Positions 52,558 through 64,000 of a stretch of 64,000 bases of DNA are shown here, one piece after another (position 1 is the stretch's first letter; each line of letters opens with the position of its first letter). The notes below the pieces were generated by a model. It was not told where the DNA came from. It was given only the letters and a program-made list of their open reading frames with translations, and did not search any database. The DNA comes from Sipunculus nudus (taxonomy: Eukaryota > Annelida > Sipuncula > Golfingiida > Sipunculidae): the NCBI GenBank assembly GCA_026874595.1, contig CM049309.1, forward strand, positions 38,951,079 to 39,015,078. The letters run 5' to 3'. The position numbers were made by a program, and so were the translations under genes.

Positions 52558-53820
52558 TTTAGCTCAGCTGACTGTAAGTCAACTGAGGAATGGCACTTTG
52601 TCCATTGTCCGTTTGGGCGAACGGCCGTTGGGCGGTCCGTTAGCAGGGCACAAATCATAACTGCTAGTCCTAGAAACTTCTGAGTGAACATCCAGGGAGG
52701 TCAATAAAAATCTCCTTGGAAACCTGCAATAAGGTCACTGTGACCTATATCCTCCAAGCTATGGGGCTTAAAAGTACCCCCCAGAATAATAAAAAATTTG
52801 ATACAAAACCTCAATCAAAATCTTGATACTTAATGCATGGATTGTCATGAATCTTGCCTTGAACATTGACCATGACGAGTTTTGTCATTTCCCGAAAAGT
52901 GGTGGCGCCACCTGTATTTTTGTTATTTTAACCAATATTAATTTTTTTTTTACTATAAAATGACAACAATCATGTCAGTTTCTCAGCTGTGATTACACCT
53001 ACTGTCCCAAAACCTGGTATGTTTATTGATCACAAGTGGATTCCCTATAGTAATCACCCTGTCTGTCTGTCTGTCCTTCCATCCACACAAATTTGTTTTC
53101 AGATGATAACTCCAGGTTGGATAGACACAGTGATTACAAACTTGACTTACATATAACCCACCACTAAAGCAAGAACCTATATGATTTTGGGGTCATGAGG
53201 TCAAAGGTCAAGGTCACAGGACTCACTTATTTAAAAAGATGATGGCTGGATTTTAAGCCAAGCTTTTCATCCCAAACTTTCCATCTTGCGAATTTAGCTG
53301 ACCTGCCAGTTTGTGGAGAAAATAAATGAATTTGGGGTCAAAGGTCAAGGTCAAAGGGCTGATCCATTCACAAATTAGTTTATGAATGATAATTCTGCTT
53401 TGGAAAGACAGATTGGCTTCAAACCTGATTTAATAATGACCTACTACTTAAGTAAATTCAACTTCATTTTCAGGGCCCAGAGATCAAGTGGAAGGTTATA
53501 GGAGGCACATCTTTAAAAATATTGTGGAAGCAATGTAAATCAAACTTTTCATTCCGAACTTTCATTTTTCACACATGGCTTACTTGCCCAAAGTGAGGAA
53601 ATCTGTAGATTTTAAGGTTACCTGGTCAGAGGTCAAGGTAACTTTTTAAAAGTTTTTACATTATATTAAATGCTGCAAGTTCAAGGATAATAAGTTCTAA
53701 GATTTATTGGTCATAAGGTCATTGGTTAAGGTCACAGGACTATCATTCTGAAAAATTTCTGTAAAAATATCCTTATAGACAGATTCACCTGAGCGTCAAG
53801 ACCCATGGGTCCCTAGTTTA
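52558..53820. mobile_element. 'agctcagctgac' element, ~1.26 kb
   Basis: Begins 'tttagctcagctgactgtaag' with 'gtccattgtccg', and ends 'acccatgggtccctagttt'. The start and the end-proximal 'tcacctgagcgtcaagaccc' recall the elements at 58716 and 61861. The interior has repeated 'gtcaaaggtcaaggtca' motifs and one GGTGGCGCCACC (52901-52912). No transposase seen. Confidence 0.6.
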
Positions 53821-55162
53821 AATGCACATACCATGTTGGAAAAATGTCTACAGGGATACATTTGAAAGTGGTAGAATTTTATTTATTCCCATGGAGAGTG
53901 ATATGGGTGAACAACATGCATGGGATATTTATTGGGTTCTAAGTCCAAGGTTGAAGCAAATGGCACTGAGTTTTCCATTTGTGCTTTCTTTGAAGTTTAC
54001 ATGAATTTTACATTGACTTTTACATTATTTAGTTTGTTGCTGCTCATACATGGCTCACACCTGGCATTTTCATAAATTACAGGCTGAAACACAGCCAAAA
54101 ACTCATCTTTTAACCCTTGAGTGATTACCATATCTGAAGTAATGAGCGCCCCTACCGGAATATGTGCCCCACCCCTCCCCCAATGGACTTTTTAGATATC
54201 TTTGAGAAACGTAAAGGATGAGCCATTCTCACCTTAAAAAACTTTGGCATTACATACAGTCACCATTCATATACTATTCATATTTAGTACTGTCAGTTAA
54301 ACTGTGGGAGAACCCTGGACAAGATGGTTTGTTTGTCATTCAACACACCAACTTTCTTTGGAGATTCTTTAAAGTAGAAAATGACTCAAGAGGCATACTA
54401 TTAAAAAGAAATAAAAATAAGGATATTGCTAATACTAATTATTAATGGTCATGACCATGAATATTAAATTAAGAACTTATATGTCCCAAAAGCCCCAGTC
54501 CTTCAAACACAGGGTACATTTGAGTATTCTGTGGCATATGTTTATGGTTCATATTTATGGCAATAGGTGGCAGTAACCAGGAGCAGTATCTTTAACATTC
54601 TTTATCTGGTGAAATACACCTAGGTTTACATGATCCTAATTTTTCAAGGCAAGGAAAAGCTGTGTCTTAGTAATATTGGTTAGGAAACTGGATACATATG
54701 TACATTATTTATAATATCAGAACTGCACCATAGCATTGTGGAATTGTTGATAAATAATTCACACCAAAAAAAATTGTAAAGAGAGATGATTCATGTTAAG
54801 TAAATAAGTAAGGGTTGTGTAATTGCATTTTCTGTGACAGGATTCTTAATAGTTAACACACAATGTCATTGATGGAAACAGAGCTGTTTACATATTTAAA
54901 TATGGAAGCCCAAGTGATATGAATATTCAGTATTCCAAACCGTATTGCATTGTAATGGGTCTGCCCCCTCCCCCCCCCCCCCCCCCGACCAGCCTGCAGA
55001 GCTCATTCAGTGTTTGCAGCCCTATACTAGTATAAACACATTACACACTCAGCAGTAATAAGATGTTACTTTGTAAACTTTTAAAATGAATATTCATGCT
55101 TTTGATAATGAATATTCATGCTTTTGATAATGAATATTCATGATTTGTTTCTTTTACTCCAG

Positions 55163-55374
55163 GCAACATGAAAGGTTCATTCAGCATTAAGATAGTGCTG
55201 CTGCTGTTACATGGGTTACTGGCAGCCAGTGATGATGCAGCACCCACAGGTAGCTCTCCAGCAGCAAAGGGCCAGTCTTCATCATCTGCTTGTGAAGGCT
55301 TTCAGCCTGGAGGCAAGCCGATGCCAGAACTGGATAAACTCTATGTCGCCAGGCTTGAGGTGACCATGGTCAAG
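55163..55374 (+). CDS. Plus-strand gene, first coding exon (signal peptide)
   Basis: Acceptor 'ttactccag' (AG at 55161-55162), five untranslated bases, then ATG at 55168. Encodes residues 1-69: signal peptide, a low-complexity Ser/Ala stretch, and PELDKLYVARLEVTMVK. Donor gtaagc. Confidence 0.88.
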
Positions 55375-58300
55375 GTAAGCACCACCACTAGCCTATTTTA
55401 TGTACACACACATCTTAACATTAGTGAAACCTCGTTGTGTCGAAATTCTTTAAGTCAAATACTCCGCTTATGTTAAAGTTACAGACTCGATATCCCTGAC
55501 AACTCTAGTTAAATCATTACCAAATAAAACCTGCATGTTGTCAAACCTGGGATGTGTCAAAGTTTTCTTAGGGTCCCTTCAACTTTGACACAAAGAGGTG
55601 TCACTGTAGTTGTAAGGAATATAAAAAAATGTTTGGTGATAAGGGCCAAAAGGCCAAAAAGTAGATATTTATTAATGGACAACTTTACATGAAGAGCATA
55701 ATGGCTGTCCTGAAACAGGGTGGGGCCCAAATCGCCTCACCATACAAATATATCATAAATAAAAAATGATGTAAAAATATGAAACCACACAGATAAGAAG
55801 ATATGATAAATGAGGAAGCAGTCGGAGATGGAATTCTGATAATAAAACAGTCATGCAGCAAGCAGTAATGCTTCCCTAAAAGTGACAATATTTATAACCA
55901 GCAGGAAACTAATCCCATGCCTAATGCAGGCTGGTTTCTGATTGGCTAATACCAGAAATTTTTGACTGTGGTACATTTAATTGAATATCATTAAAAAAAC
56001 AGATTTAAAGGACAAATATAGGCCTGTGCTTGAGATGCAACCCTAAACAGCTGCACAGTAAAATAAGTTTCAAGCAATAAGAAAAAATATGTCAAATCTA
56101 ACAATGGATCACATTGATAGCATTTGGGGTATTACTGCAAAATTATATGAAATATCCAATGTTTATGCCTGTCATAACTTTTTATTGATTAAAGTACATT
56201 GACTAATTACCCTGGCAGGTATTTTGTTTCAAAAACTTGGTTAAGAATTAATTCTAGGGTAAGGCTGAAAAAGAAGCGTTGCATATATAGACATACTGTG
56301 ACAGCTAATAGAGCATATTTAGACTGATTCATTATCTCATATCTAGGCTATATCATCACTCGTAATTAAAAATAAACTTTATATCTTTAATGTATTTAAT
56401 ATAAATTTCATCAAAGTGACTTTTACGTATATAAATGAATAAATGTTAAATATAGTTCATCTGCTTCACAGGAACAAGCCACAGTGGACCTTCAGGAACT
56501 GTATGATGAGGTTGGCCACCAGGGGGGGTTGTATTTCTTGATGAAAAATACCCGTCATGTTTTGGTATACAACTTCACAGGCCAGCAGGCGTACCATGTG
56601 GAAGGTATGATCAACACTACCCCACTTAAATGTTACACCCACATGTTGTTGGTTGAGGCATATACTGTGGTTGCCTTTTTATTTGCAAGGGTTTTCATTT
56701 TGTGATATTCGTGAATGTCAAATAATTGCGAATATAAAACCCTCGGGAATAAGATGCCCCAGCAACTAAGATGACCTCTGAAAACAACCTTATCAGCAAC
56801 TTAATTTGTGCCTGGTTTCGAAACTGGCCCATGCATTAACCGTACATACAGGCTGTGATACATATTGACTATGATACAAGTCTTAATTTAATGACTGAAC
56901 CAGAAATAAGTTAGGTATTGCAGGATTTTTTCCTAAACATTTAATCAATACCGATCCTGCTATACTTAGATTTAACAGGTTCTGGTGAAATCATGAAAAT
57001 GAAAACCTCGTGAAACTTTCAAAATGAAGAAATTGTGAAATTTCAGCCTCGCGAAAAATAAAACCAACCACAGTAAATTAAATTAGGCTCTATTCCAACA
57101 CCCAGTTCCACATGACCTTTGGGATTATTTATTTTATTAGCAACTGAATAAGGCAGCTATAGGAGGTGGGGATAGCATAGTTATTTATGCTCTTTCAAAT
57201 AAGTGTTTTATATTTTTTCAGTACAATGTAGTAACTGTGTGACCCAACACAAGTTTAAGGGCATTTTACGAAAAAGGATGGTAAATGTAAAGGCATGGAG
57301 TGAAGTAAAACTCAACAAAATCTAATTAATATATACAAAAGAGCCCACTCTCATCGCCCTGCCGGAGATTGAACCCTGGGTCACCAGCAGAGAGAGCAAA
57401 TTATTTTACCTCTCAACTGTCCAGGCTGTACACTCAAATGTCTGAGCCAGTCATGAAGGATTAATATAAATTTTCATAACATAAGAAATATAAAACCAGA
57501 TTTCTTAAAGTAAGGTGTCATTCTTATCACATGGCCGTCTTAATCCTGATTAATAGAGCATGCCTTACAGTGGTTATGGCACTCTCCATAAATCAACTTT
57601 GTTCCCTGCATTTTGTGTGGTGTCGCAATATTTAATAATGCTATAGTCTGTTTCACCACCTGCTGTCCACATGTTTTTTGTAGCTGATTTCCTTAAAAGT
57701 TTATATTTTCCAATAATTTCCAAGAAAACATCATATGGAAGTGACAACCTAATATGGCAATTAAGAATTTTACAATAAATCCCCTGTTTATGTTTTACAA
57801 CATTATAGTCTCTTCACCATGATCTGGCAGATTATGATGTGTTCCTCCATAAGTAGCCATCTTTGTTTTAGCTGGTTATATTTTTTAGAATGTTTACATA
57901 AGATCATCCAATCAGCAGCTGTCAGTGGAGACTGTTTTTGCATGTGACCAATGACCTTGACTGCCATAAGTGGGTCTGATATGTTGTAAAATGTAGACTG
58001 ATTTCTCATATTTTCAAATAATTCTGTTTCTTAAATAAGGTGGAAGGTAGGTATTTATTTCTCTTGTTTAAAATTAGGTCCTTCAATCCTCTATTCTCCA
58101 CAAAAATTGTTTCCCTTGGAATGTAACTAATAAAAATTTTCAGGTGGACACGAGGGGATAAAAAACAGACTATAGTAAGTTATATGCACTCTGGACCAGG
58201 AAATGTTGGATAATGTTCATCACACAGTGAGATATTGTTCACTTGTATTACAGTTACATATATCTTTCCTTCTTTTTTTTTGTAATAAGTTTTATGTAAA

Positions 58301-61088
58301 TTTAAATCTCTTTCCAGGAGATACCTGTACCAGCAGTGACATGAACAATAACAGCACAAGGTTCAATATCATATATTTTCAAGATGGAGGAATTGATGGA
58401 AAACTGGCCAGTATACAGGAGCTGGTCAAATTTGGTACAGAGTTTGGTACCAAGTATGTTGGATCAAAAACAGTAAGTGAGATAAAGCATTGTGAATTTG
58501 AATGAAAAAATGGTCATTTTCATAATCCAGTTGTTTCTTTACTCATTGAAATGATTAAATCCCTCTAAAATCAAATCCAATAAAATTTTCTGAAGGCAAA
58601 AGTTCTCAGATCTCTGCAACTTATAGCCTAATAGTTGGACCCATTGACAAGAAGATGACAGCCAGTCTAAAAATAAATTTCTCATATGATTTGAAACAAC
58701 ACATAAGAGCTGTTTTTAGCTCAGATGACTTAAAGTCGTGGTCCATTGTCCGTCGTCCGTCCGTTCGTCCGTAGATGTGGCACGTTTTGAAACCGTAAGA
58801 CCTAGGAATCCAAAATTCAGCATAATGTTAGATGTCCCCAAGATCTCCTACCAAGCCGAAAACTGGGTCTTTGCGACTTCGTTCCTTTGAGAAATTAAGG
58901 AAAAACCTCAATTATTTATTAAAATCCTATTTTCACACTTCAGGACTGCCTAATATCAAAACCACTCATCTGTTTTTCCTAATATTTACCATAAATATTC
59001 CTCTATATAGTTCCTATGTACATGCCAGAAATTAAGTCTGTAAAGTATAAATTCTCTAAGTTATGGGCCCAAACATAATGGACTTTGTAAAAAATCAGGA
59101 AAAATAATAACTCGCTTAACATGAAAAATTTTGAAACTAGAGTCTATTTTCTCAAGTATATAACTATGTTTAATGAAGATTCAATTGTTTACTCAAAATT
59201 AGATCTGAATTTTGTAAATTTTTTAAGTTATTAGCATAAAAAAAAATCAGTACCTTAAATTTTGCCCAACTTTGACCATGGCACGTTTTTTTTCCTGTAA
59301 GCACCATTGATTTAATTTTCACAGCATGTAAACATAAATATTTAGTTTGTCTAAATCTGAAATTTGAAAATAAAAGCTTGAAAATTAAGCTAGTTATTGA
59401 TTTTTTTTCTGTAGTCACTTGCTTTGATTACAGATGCAGGGTCCCACTCAAGGTCACTGGAAGTCAGCTATGCCAGGGTTTCTGATTTGTTACAGTCACT
59501 GGGGGAGATCCCCTGCTGTGACAGGTGTACAGTTATTCTCATATCACCACCCAAATCCCCCCCCCCCCCCCACAAACCCAACCCACCAAGTGTTATGCAG
59601 TAATTGTTATTGTTTTCACTGTATCTCCTTAATTGTAATGCTGTTTCCACTCCGATATGCAAAAACTTTCATTGAAAAAATAATTCAAGGTGTAATCCAG
59701 AAGATGCAATGTTGTGTAATGTAGCATTAAAAAGAAATTAATTTTCTTTTAAATGATTTTAACAAATATAAATGAACCCATCAGTATGATTAAATTTTTA
59801 TAAAATATGAAGCACATTATGGATAAATAAAGACACAATTAAAAATTGTGAAATCTAAATCAAGTATTATTTTTAGATATTTATTGTTTTGCAGATTTAA
59901 AAGATATATTTTTGTGGTAAAAAATAAATAAACATTTGTATGCATGATGTGGTGTTATCTGACAAGATTGAGATTTATGATGATGCAATTGAGAATTATG
60001 AATCAACTTTTATATTCAGATGTATATGTTAAATTGGAAATGTATAGAAATATAAACTTAAATTAGAAAATAATTGATGTGATAAAAAAATCTGGATTTA
60101 ATACAAACATTTGTTCATTATTTTCCTGCCTCAGCAGAATTTGAGATCAGGCTTTGTTTGCCCTGTTTTATGTTGTTAATTAGCTAAATTTCAACTGTAT
60201 ACATTTCATAAAAAAATACGTATATATTTAATAATATATATTATACAAAAAAATAGATGCAATTGAACAAATGTGTAAACTACTGAAATGTCAACAGTTA
60301 ATTGAAAAACCAACTAATGATCATGGTAATAGTACAGATCATTTGTTCACAAACTGCTCACATGCTTTAGTTTCAACAGTAGGAAACACATGGTCAGGTC
60401 ACAAAATAATTTTTGCAAGAATTTCTTGCTCATCATTACAAACCAATCATATAAACCAACCATGGCCTTTATTACCTCTTCCTCTTACACTTTATCTCCA
60501 TTAGATATTATTTTAGATTTTTACCTTCAAGGTTAACGTCAGCTGAGCACAGTGACCCATAGGTCCCTTGTTTATCCTCCCCAGATATTTTTTGTTTTTA
60601 CCATGTGCAAACCTTGCCTCATTCGACAGCTTGAAAAGGCATTTATGAAGCACATTTGGCCAGGCAAAATGAAGTTTAAAGAATTTTTATAGTTCAATCA
60701 AACTGAATTCTTTGCCCTACTTTCTTGCTTACAAATGATTTATCCTGTTCAAGGAAATGGTGAAATTTAAAGGAAAATATAAATAAACCTGTCCCAATTA
60801 AAAGCTATTCAATCTACCAGAGGTTATTATTCATAAATATTATAAAAAATGATAAAAATATGTAACATTTGAACTAAGTAAAATTGCAAGGTATCAAACA
60901 TATAAACCTTATATGTTATTGAGTATACTGTTTGTATTTTCAGGTGAGAGGAATTCCTGTGGACCATTGGACTACCTGTATAAGTTGTGGTTACAACACT
61001 ACATTTGATTTTTACTTCAGTGATAGTAATTATGATACACCTATTGGTCGAAAGCAAATCCCAATACAGATCAGTGTCAGTGCTTCAG
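55163..61088 (+). CDS. Secreted or membrane glycoprotein, 5' four coding exons (possible LolA-like domain protein)
   Basis: Coding exons: 55168-55374, 56472-56604, 58318-58472 and 60944-61088, joined in phase by GT-AG introns into 213 codons and continuing. Residues 1-21 form a signal peptide (MKGSFSIKIVLLLLHGLLAA). A Ser/Ala-rich linker follows, then a mixed alpha/beta-type region with N-glycosylation sites at Asn103, Asn125 and Asn183, Cys at 42, 117, 177 and 180, and the motif VRGIPVDHWTTC at 166-177. From memory, this motif and the preceding pattern (LYVARLEVTM ... YDEVGHQGGLYFL ... LVYNF) resemble metazoan extracellular proteins annotated as LolA-like; I cannot verify that here. No catalytic residues recognised. 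The first coding exon begins with an acceptor five bases before the ATG, so an untranslated exon lies upstream. The 3' part lies beyond the window. Confidence 0.85.
55422..55607. mobile_element. MITE-like element with 'agtgaaacctc ... gaggtgtcact' ends
   Basis: The left end 'agtgaaacctcgttgtgtcg' and the right end, inverted 'agtgacacctctttgtgtca', match over ~20 bp with three mismatches. The length is ~185 bp. In intron 1 (coding numbering) of the plus-strand gene. Confidence 0.65.
56472..56604 (+). CDS. Plus-strand gene, second coding exon
   Basis: Encodes residues 70-113 and one base of Gly114, from EQATVDLQELYDEVGHQGGL to NFTGQQAYHVE. Acceptor 'cttcacag', donor gtatga. Confidence 0.88.
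56665..57073. mobile_element. 409-bp TIR MITE with TA target duplication
   Basis: The left end is 'ctgtggttgcctttttattt'. The right end ('gcgaaaaataaaaccaacca', then 'cag') is its inverted copy with a few mismatches over ~25 bp. TA flanks both ends (56663-56664 and 57074-57075), as for Tc1/mariner-type elements. No ORF. It lies in intron 2; a shorter relative is at 51943. Confidence 0.82.
57335..57432 (-). mobile_element. tRNA-related SINE head
   Basis: On the minus strand it reads 'cctggacagttgagaggtaa' (A-box-like), then 'ggtgacccagggttcaatct' (contains a good B box, GGGTTCAATCTCC). Same order as 51190-51372. The anticodon region does not fold convincingly, so it is not a tRNA gene. Confidence 0.6.
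58318..58472 (+). CDS. Plus-strand gene, third coding exon
   Basis: Encodes residues 114-165, from GDTCTSSDMNNNSTRFNIIY to EFGTKYVGSKT. Acceptor 'tttccag', donor gtaagt. Confidence 0.88.
58716..60575. mobile_element. 'agctcag(a/c)tgac' element in intron 3 of the plus-strand gene
   Basis: Starts 'tttagctcagatgac', 'gtggtccattgtccgtcgtc' and 'gatgtggcacgttttgaaac'. It ends near 60575 with 'gcacagtgacccataggtcc', like the end of the 52558 element. The block 58780-59040 is ~97% identical to 61940-62200 and 62310-62580. AT-rich interior, no transposase recognised. A C-run lies at about 59557. Confidence 0.6.
60944..61088 (+). CDS. Plus-strand gene, fourth coding exon (VRGIPVDHW motif)
   Basis: Encodes residues 166-213 and one base of Gly214: VRGIPVDHWTTCISCGYNTT, then FDFYFSDSNYD and RKQIPIQISVSAS. 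Acceptor 'attttcag', donor gtgggg. The phase requires a further exon. Confidence 0.88.
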
Positions 61089-61169
61089 GTGGGGCTTGCC
61101 AATGTATTTCCTTTACTTTGAATATGCTCAGATAATGAGTTTGGTTTCACTGTATTTCCTATGTATACA

Positions 61170-61535
61170 ATAGAGGGTCATTTATCCGAAAAGCTCTTCA
61201 GAAAAAGGTTTTTGTTCAAATAAATGATTGTTCGGCTAAACAATACTGCAAATTTCACCATGATTGCCAACCTGCCTCCGAGTACTGGGCCTTACCAGAT
61301 ACTGACAGACACCAATTAATGAAGCTATCCTAAAATAAATGTTGGCAACAGCATTTTCTTAGGTTTACCATAATTTTAATCAATTTATCATGTAAAATTC
61401 AATGAAATTATTTCTAATGGTCCTGGTAATTCAGAATTTTGGATAAAGGTCAAAATTTTGGTTGTAAGTTTTCAATTTCGGATAAAAATGTTTGTATAAA
61501 CTGTGTTCGGATAAGTGATGCTCTGCTGTACTTGT
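61170..61535. mobile_element. MITE with 'tatccgaa' TIRs
   Basis: The left end 'agagggtcatttatccgaa' and right end 'ttcggataagtgatgctctg' are inverted over ~20 bp. Extra internal 'cggata' and 'ttcggcta' motifs occur. About 360 bp, no ORF. Confidence 0.7.
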
Positions 61536-61860
61536 TAATGCAACTTATGTAAACAGAAATATGCCAAAATTCCTTTTTAGTGACCTGTTGGCTTATTTAA
61601 TGGAGGGGCAGCAACTGTCACACACTAACCTATATTATCTCTTGAATGGCAGGAGCTGGCTTGACTTAATTATATGCAGTTGCATGTCAGATGTTATGGG
61701 ACTGAATTATTTGTTGTGCCATTTGCATTAACTTTGCATTGTCAGGAAAATACTAGTAATCTACTGGTCAAAGTCTAAAGGTACAATTTAAAGATCTGCG
61801 AAGTATAAAGCTCTTTGTTAACATTCACATGTATATTTTTTTTATATATATATGTATTTT

Positions 61861-63600
61861 TTTAGCTCAGCTGACCATAAGTCATCTGAGCTATAGTCGT
61901 GGTCCATTGTCCGTCGTCCGTCCGTCTGTCCGTCCGTAGATGTGGCACGTTTTGAAATCGTAAGACCTAGGAATCCAAAATTCAGCATAATGTTAGATGT
62001 CCCCAAGATCTCCTACCAAGCCGAAAACTGGGTCTTTGTGACTTCGTTCTTTTGGGAAATTAAGGAAAAACCTCAATTTTTTATTAAAATCCTATTTTCA
62101 CACTTCAGGACTGCCTAATATCAAAACCACTCATCTGTTTTTCCTCATATTTACCATAAATATTCCTCTATATAGTTCCTATGTACATGCCAGAAATTAA
62201 GTCTGTAAAGTATAAATTTTTAGCTCAGCTGACTATAAGTCATCTGAGTTATAGTCGTGGTCCATTGTCCGTCGTCCGTCCGTCTGTCCGTCCGTCCGTC
62301 CGTCCGTCCGTAGATGTGGCACGTTTTGAAACCGTAAGACCTAGGAATCCAAAATTCAGCATAATGTTAGATGTCCCCAAGATCTCCTACCAAGCCGAAA
62401 ACTGGGTCTTTGCGACTTCGTTCCTTTGAGAAATTAAGGAAAAACCTCAATATCTTATTAAAAACCTATTTTCACACTTCAGGACTGCCTAATATCAAAA
62501 CCACTCATCTGTTTTCCCTCATTTTTACCATAAATATTCTTCTATATAGTTCCTATGTACATGCCAGAAATTATGTCTGTATTATATAATTTAAAAAAGT
62601 TATGGGCCCAAACATAATGCATTTTGTAAAAAATCAGGAAAGATATTTGATCACTTAACACAAAACTTGTTAAAGCTATGGACTTTTTTCCCAGTAATAT
62701 AACTTTAATTTATCAAAATTAAATTATATACCCAAAATTAGATCAAAATCTTTTAAATTTTTTAAAATATTAACAAAAATAAAAAATCAGTACCTTAAAT
62801 TTTGCCCAACTTTGATCATGGCACGTTTTTTTACTGTAAGTACTGTGGATTTAATTTTCTCAGCATGTTTTTGTTAGCATTTTGTCTGTTAACACCAAAA
62901 ATTTGAAACCAGTTGATCAAAAACTGTAGATTTTATTCAAGTTTTCAAGCACCATGTAACAAATTGTTTACATCAAGCTAGTGTTATGCAGTTTGCAAGA
63001 GCTCAGCTCCCCAGCTTCAGCTCTCAGTTCCTAAAATTTGGCATACAATTAGATGTCTCCAAAATTCCCTACCATGCCAAGAATTTGGTCACTAGGACTT
63101 AATACCTTCGAGATATTAATGAAAAACTTCATTTTTCCATTAAAAACCCATTGTTACACTTCAAGACTGCCTAATATCAAAACCACTGATGTGACTTTAA
63201 TCATATATAATATACATATTTTTCTATACATTCTCTATGCATATGCCAGAAATGATGTCAGTATTGCGTAATTGTTTTAAGTTATGGGCCCAAACATAAT
63301 GCACTATGTAAAGAAATATATTTACTCCCTTAACAAGGGGATTGCTGAAGCTAGAGTTTTTTTGCCAGGGATGTAACATTATTTAATTAAGATTCAATTG
63401 AATACCCCAAATTAGTCCTGAATTTTTCAAATTTTATATGTTATTAGTATAAATATAAAATTAGTACCTTAAATTTTGCCCAACTTTGACCATGGCACAT
63501 TTGTTTCCTGTGAGCACGGTTGATATAATTTTCATATCATGCACACAAGGATTTCAGCTTTTTAGTTTAGAAAGCTGAAAGAAATTGGCCAAAAATTGTA
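61861..63600. repeat. Tandem series of three related 'agctcagctgac' units
   Basis: A truncated unit (61861-62218) abuts a fuller unit (62219-62990), followed by a third, more diverged unit (about 63000-63560). Each contains 'gatgtc(c)ccaa(g/a)atctccta', 'gactgcctaatatcaaaacc' and 'gttatgggcccaaacataat'. The open frames beginning MSPRSPTKPKTGS are repeat translation, not a gene. Related to the unit at 58716. Confidence 0.8.
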
Positions 63601-63991
63601 GCTTTTATTAATGTTTTTATGAGACCATGTCAGACCTTAACTCTCTCCAGCCCCTCTTGAGTCACCTGTATGTTGACCTTGTTGAACTTTCAGCAAATTA
63701 TGCATGCTTGAGGCGAGCCATACACTGTTGCAGGTAGGCAGCTTATGGCCAGCCACAGTTGATCCAGGTGTCCAACCCAACTCATCTAGTAGTTTTAACC
63801 AACAACATAACAATTAACAATAAATTAATAAATTTTTATTGTTTTTTAATAACAAATTAAAGAAAAATAAAAAAGAATTTGTTAGTTTATAATAACAGGA
63901 AATCAACTTGCAGTAACTGATGATAAAAGAATCTTGTATCGATGGATAGAATGTCACGTACTCCAAATAACACCATGCAGTCACCTATGGT

Positions 63992-64000
63992 ATTTTTCAG
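63992..64000 (+). other. Candidate splice acceptor at the very end of the window
   Basis: The last bases read 'tatttttcag', a good acceptor. They fit the required next exon of the plus-strand gene starting at 64001. Not provable from this window. Confidence 0.4.

Larger units (their letters stand above)
33429..55162. other. 21.7-kb gap between SEC11 (5' side) and the plus-strand gene
   Basis: No confident protein-coding gene. SEC11's 5' UTR and promoter are at the left. At least one non-coding 5' exon of the plus-strand gene should lie somewhere here, because its first coding exon is preceded by a splice acceptor; I could not place it. The rest holds the repeats listed separately, plus homopolymer G/C runs near 39960, 43785, 43885 and 54965. 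31600-33360 (SEC11 intron 1), 42470-46770 and 48560-50560 show nothing I recognise. Confidence 0.6.

Noticed and set aside
58832-63271. Family of ~70-residue frames beginning MSPRSPTKPKTGS
   Set aside because: They occur in copies of an interspersed, tandemly repeated element, with no sign of selection on the protein.

Overview
This is an animal nuclear genomic window, AT-rich and intron-rich, with no bacterial-style operons. The protein sequences and the repeat content together suggest a marine bivalve mollusc. The repeat evidence is tRNA-headed SINEs, a repeat that opens with a 'tatgcccccgcc' motif followed by runs of 'gtccgtcc', and 'agctcagctgac' elements. The phylum-level call is an inference; the two conserved genes are solid.

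Three protein-coding genes can be read exon by exon with GT-AG introns and matching reading phases. (1) Minus strand, 1-14680: the first 297 codons of VCP/p97/CDC48 (AAA+ ATPase), covering the N domain and the start of D1 with its Walker A; the gene runs off the left edge. (2) Minus strand, 22150-33428: a complete six-exon SEC11 gene encoding the 182-residue catalytic subunit of the ER signal peptidase complex. (3) Plus strand, 55168-61088 and probably onward: the 5' coding part of a secreted or membrane protein with a signal peptide and a 'VRGIPVDHW' motif, possibly of the metazoan LolA-like domain family. The window ends exactly on a splice-acceptor-like AG. VCP and SEC11 both serve protein quality control or secretion, but they are ordinary separately transcribed genes and I infer no functional cluster.

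Most of the remaining DNA is introns and intergenic sequence full of repeats. 2052-5450 and 7688-9070 are VCP-intron elements that share a ~280-bp tandem unit marked by the palindrome GGTGGCGCCACC. 10549-12656 is a 2.1-kb long-TIR element in VCP intron 1, whose arms carry repeated 'atatcggccgcc' motifs and whose interior encodes a PHD-finger-like, repeat-containing protein remnant. 16391-18634 is an apparently perfect 1,122-bp tandem duplication. SEC11 introns hold a 1,245-bp Mutator-like element with a perfect 9-bp target duplication (28495-29739), a foldback element and two tRNA-related SINEs.

The 21.7-kb gap 33429-55162 contains a diverged pair of ~490-bp repeats, a region with repeated 'aacggtgttga' motifs, a frameshifted coding-like remnant, a hAT-type MITE with an 8-bp target duplication, two minisatellites (39 bp x ~31 and 55 bp x ~32, the latter with a higher-order repeat) and further short elements. 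The third gene's introns contain at least three TIR MITEs and a tandem series of 'agctcagctgac' elements.

The most unusual object is the 10549-12656 element. No CRISPR array, rRNA gene or convincing functional tRNA gene was seen.
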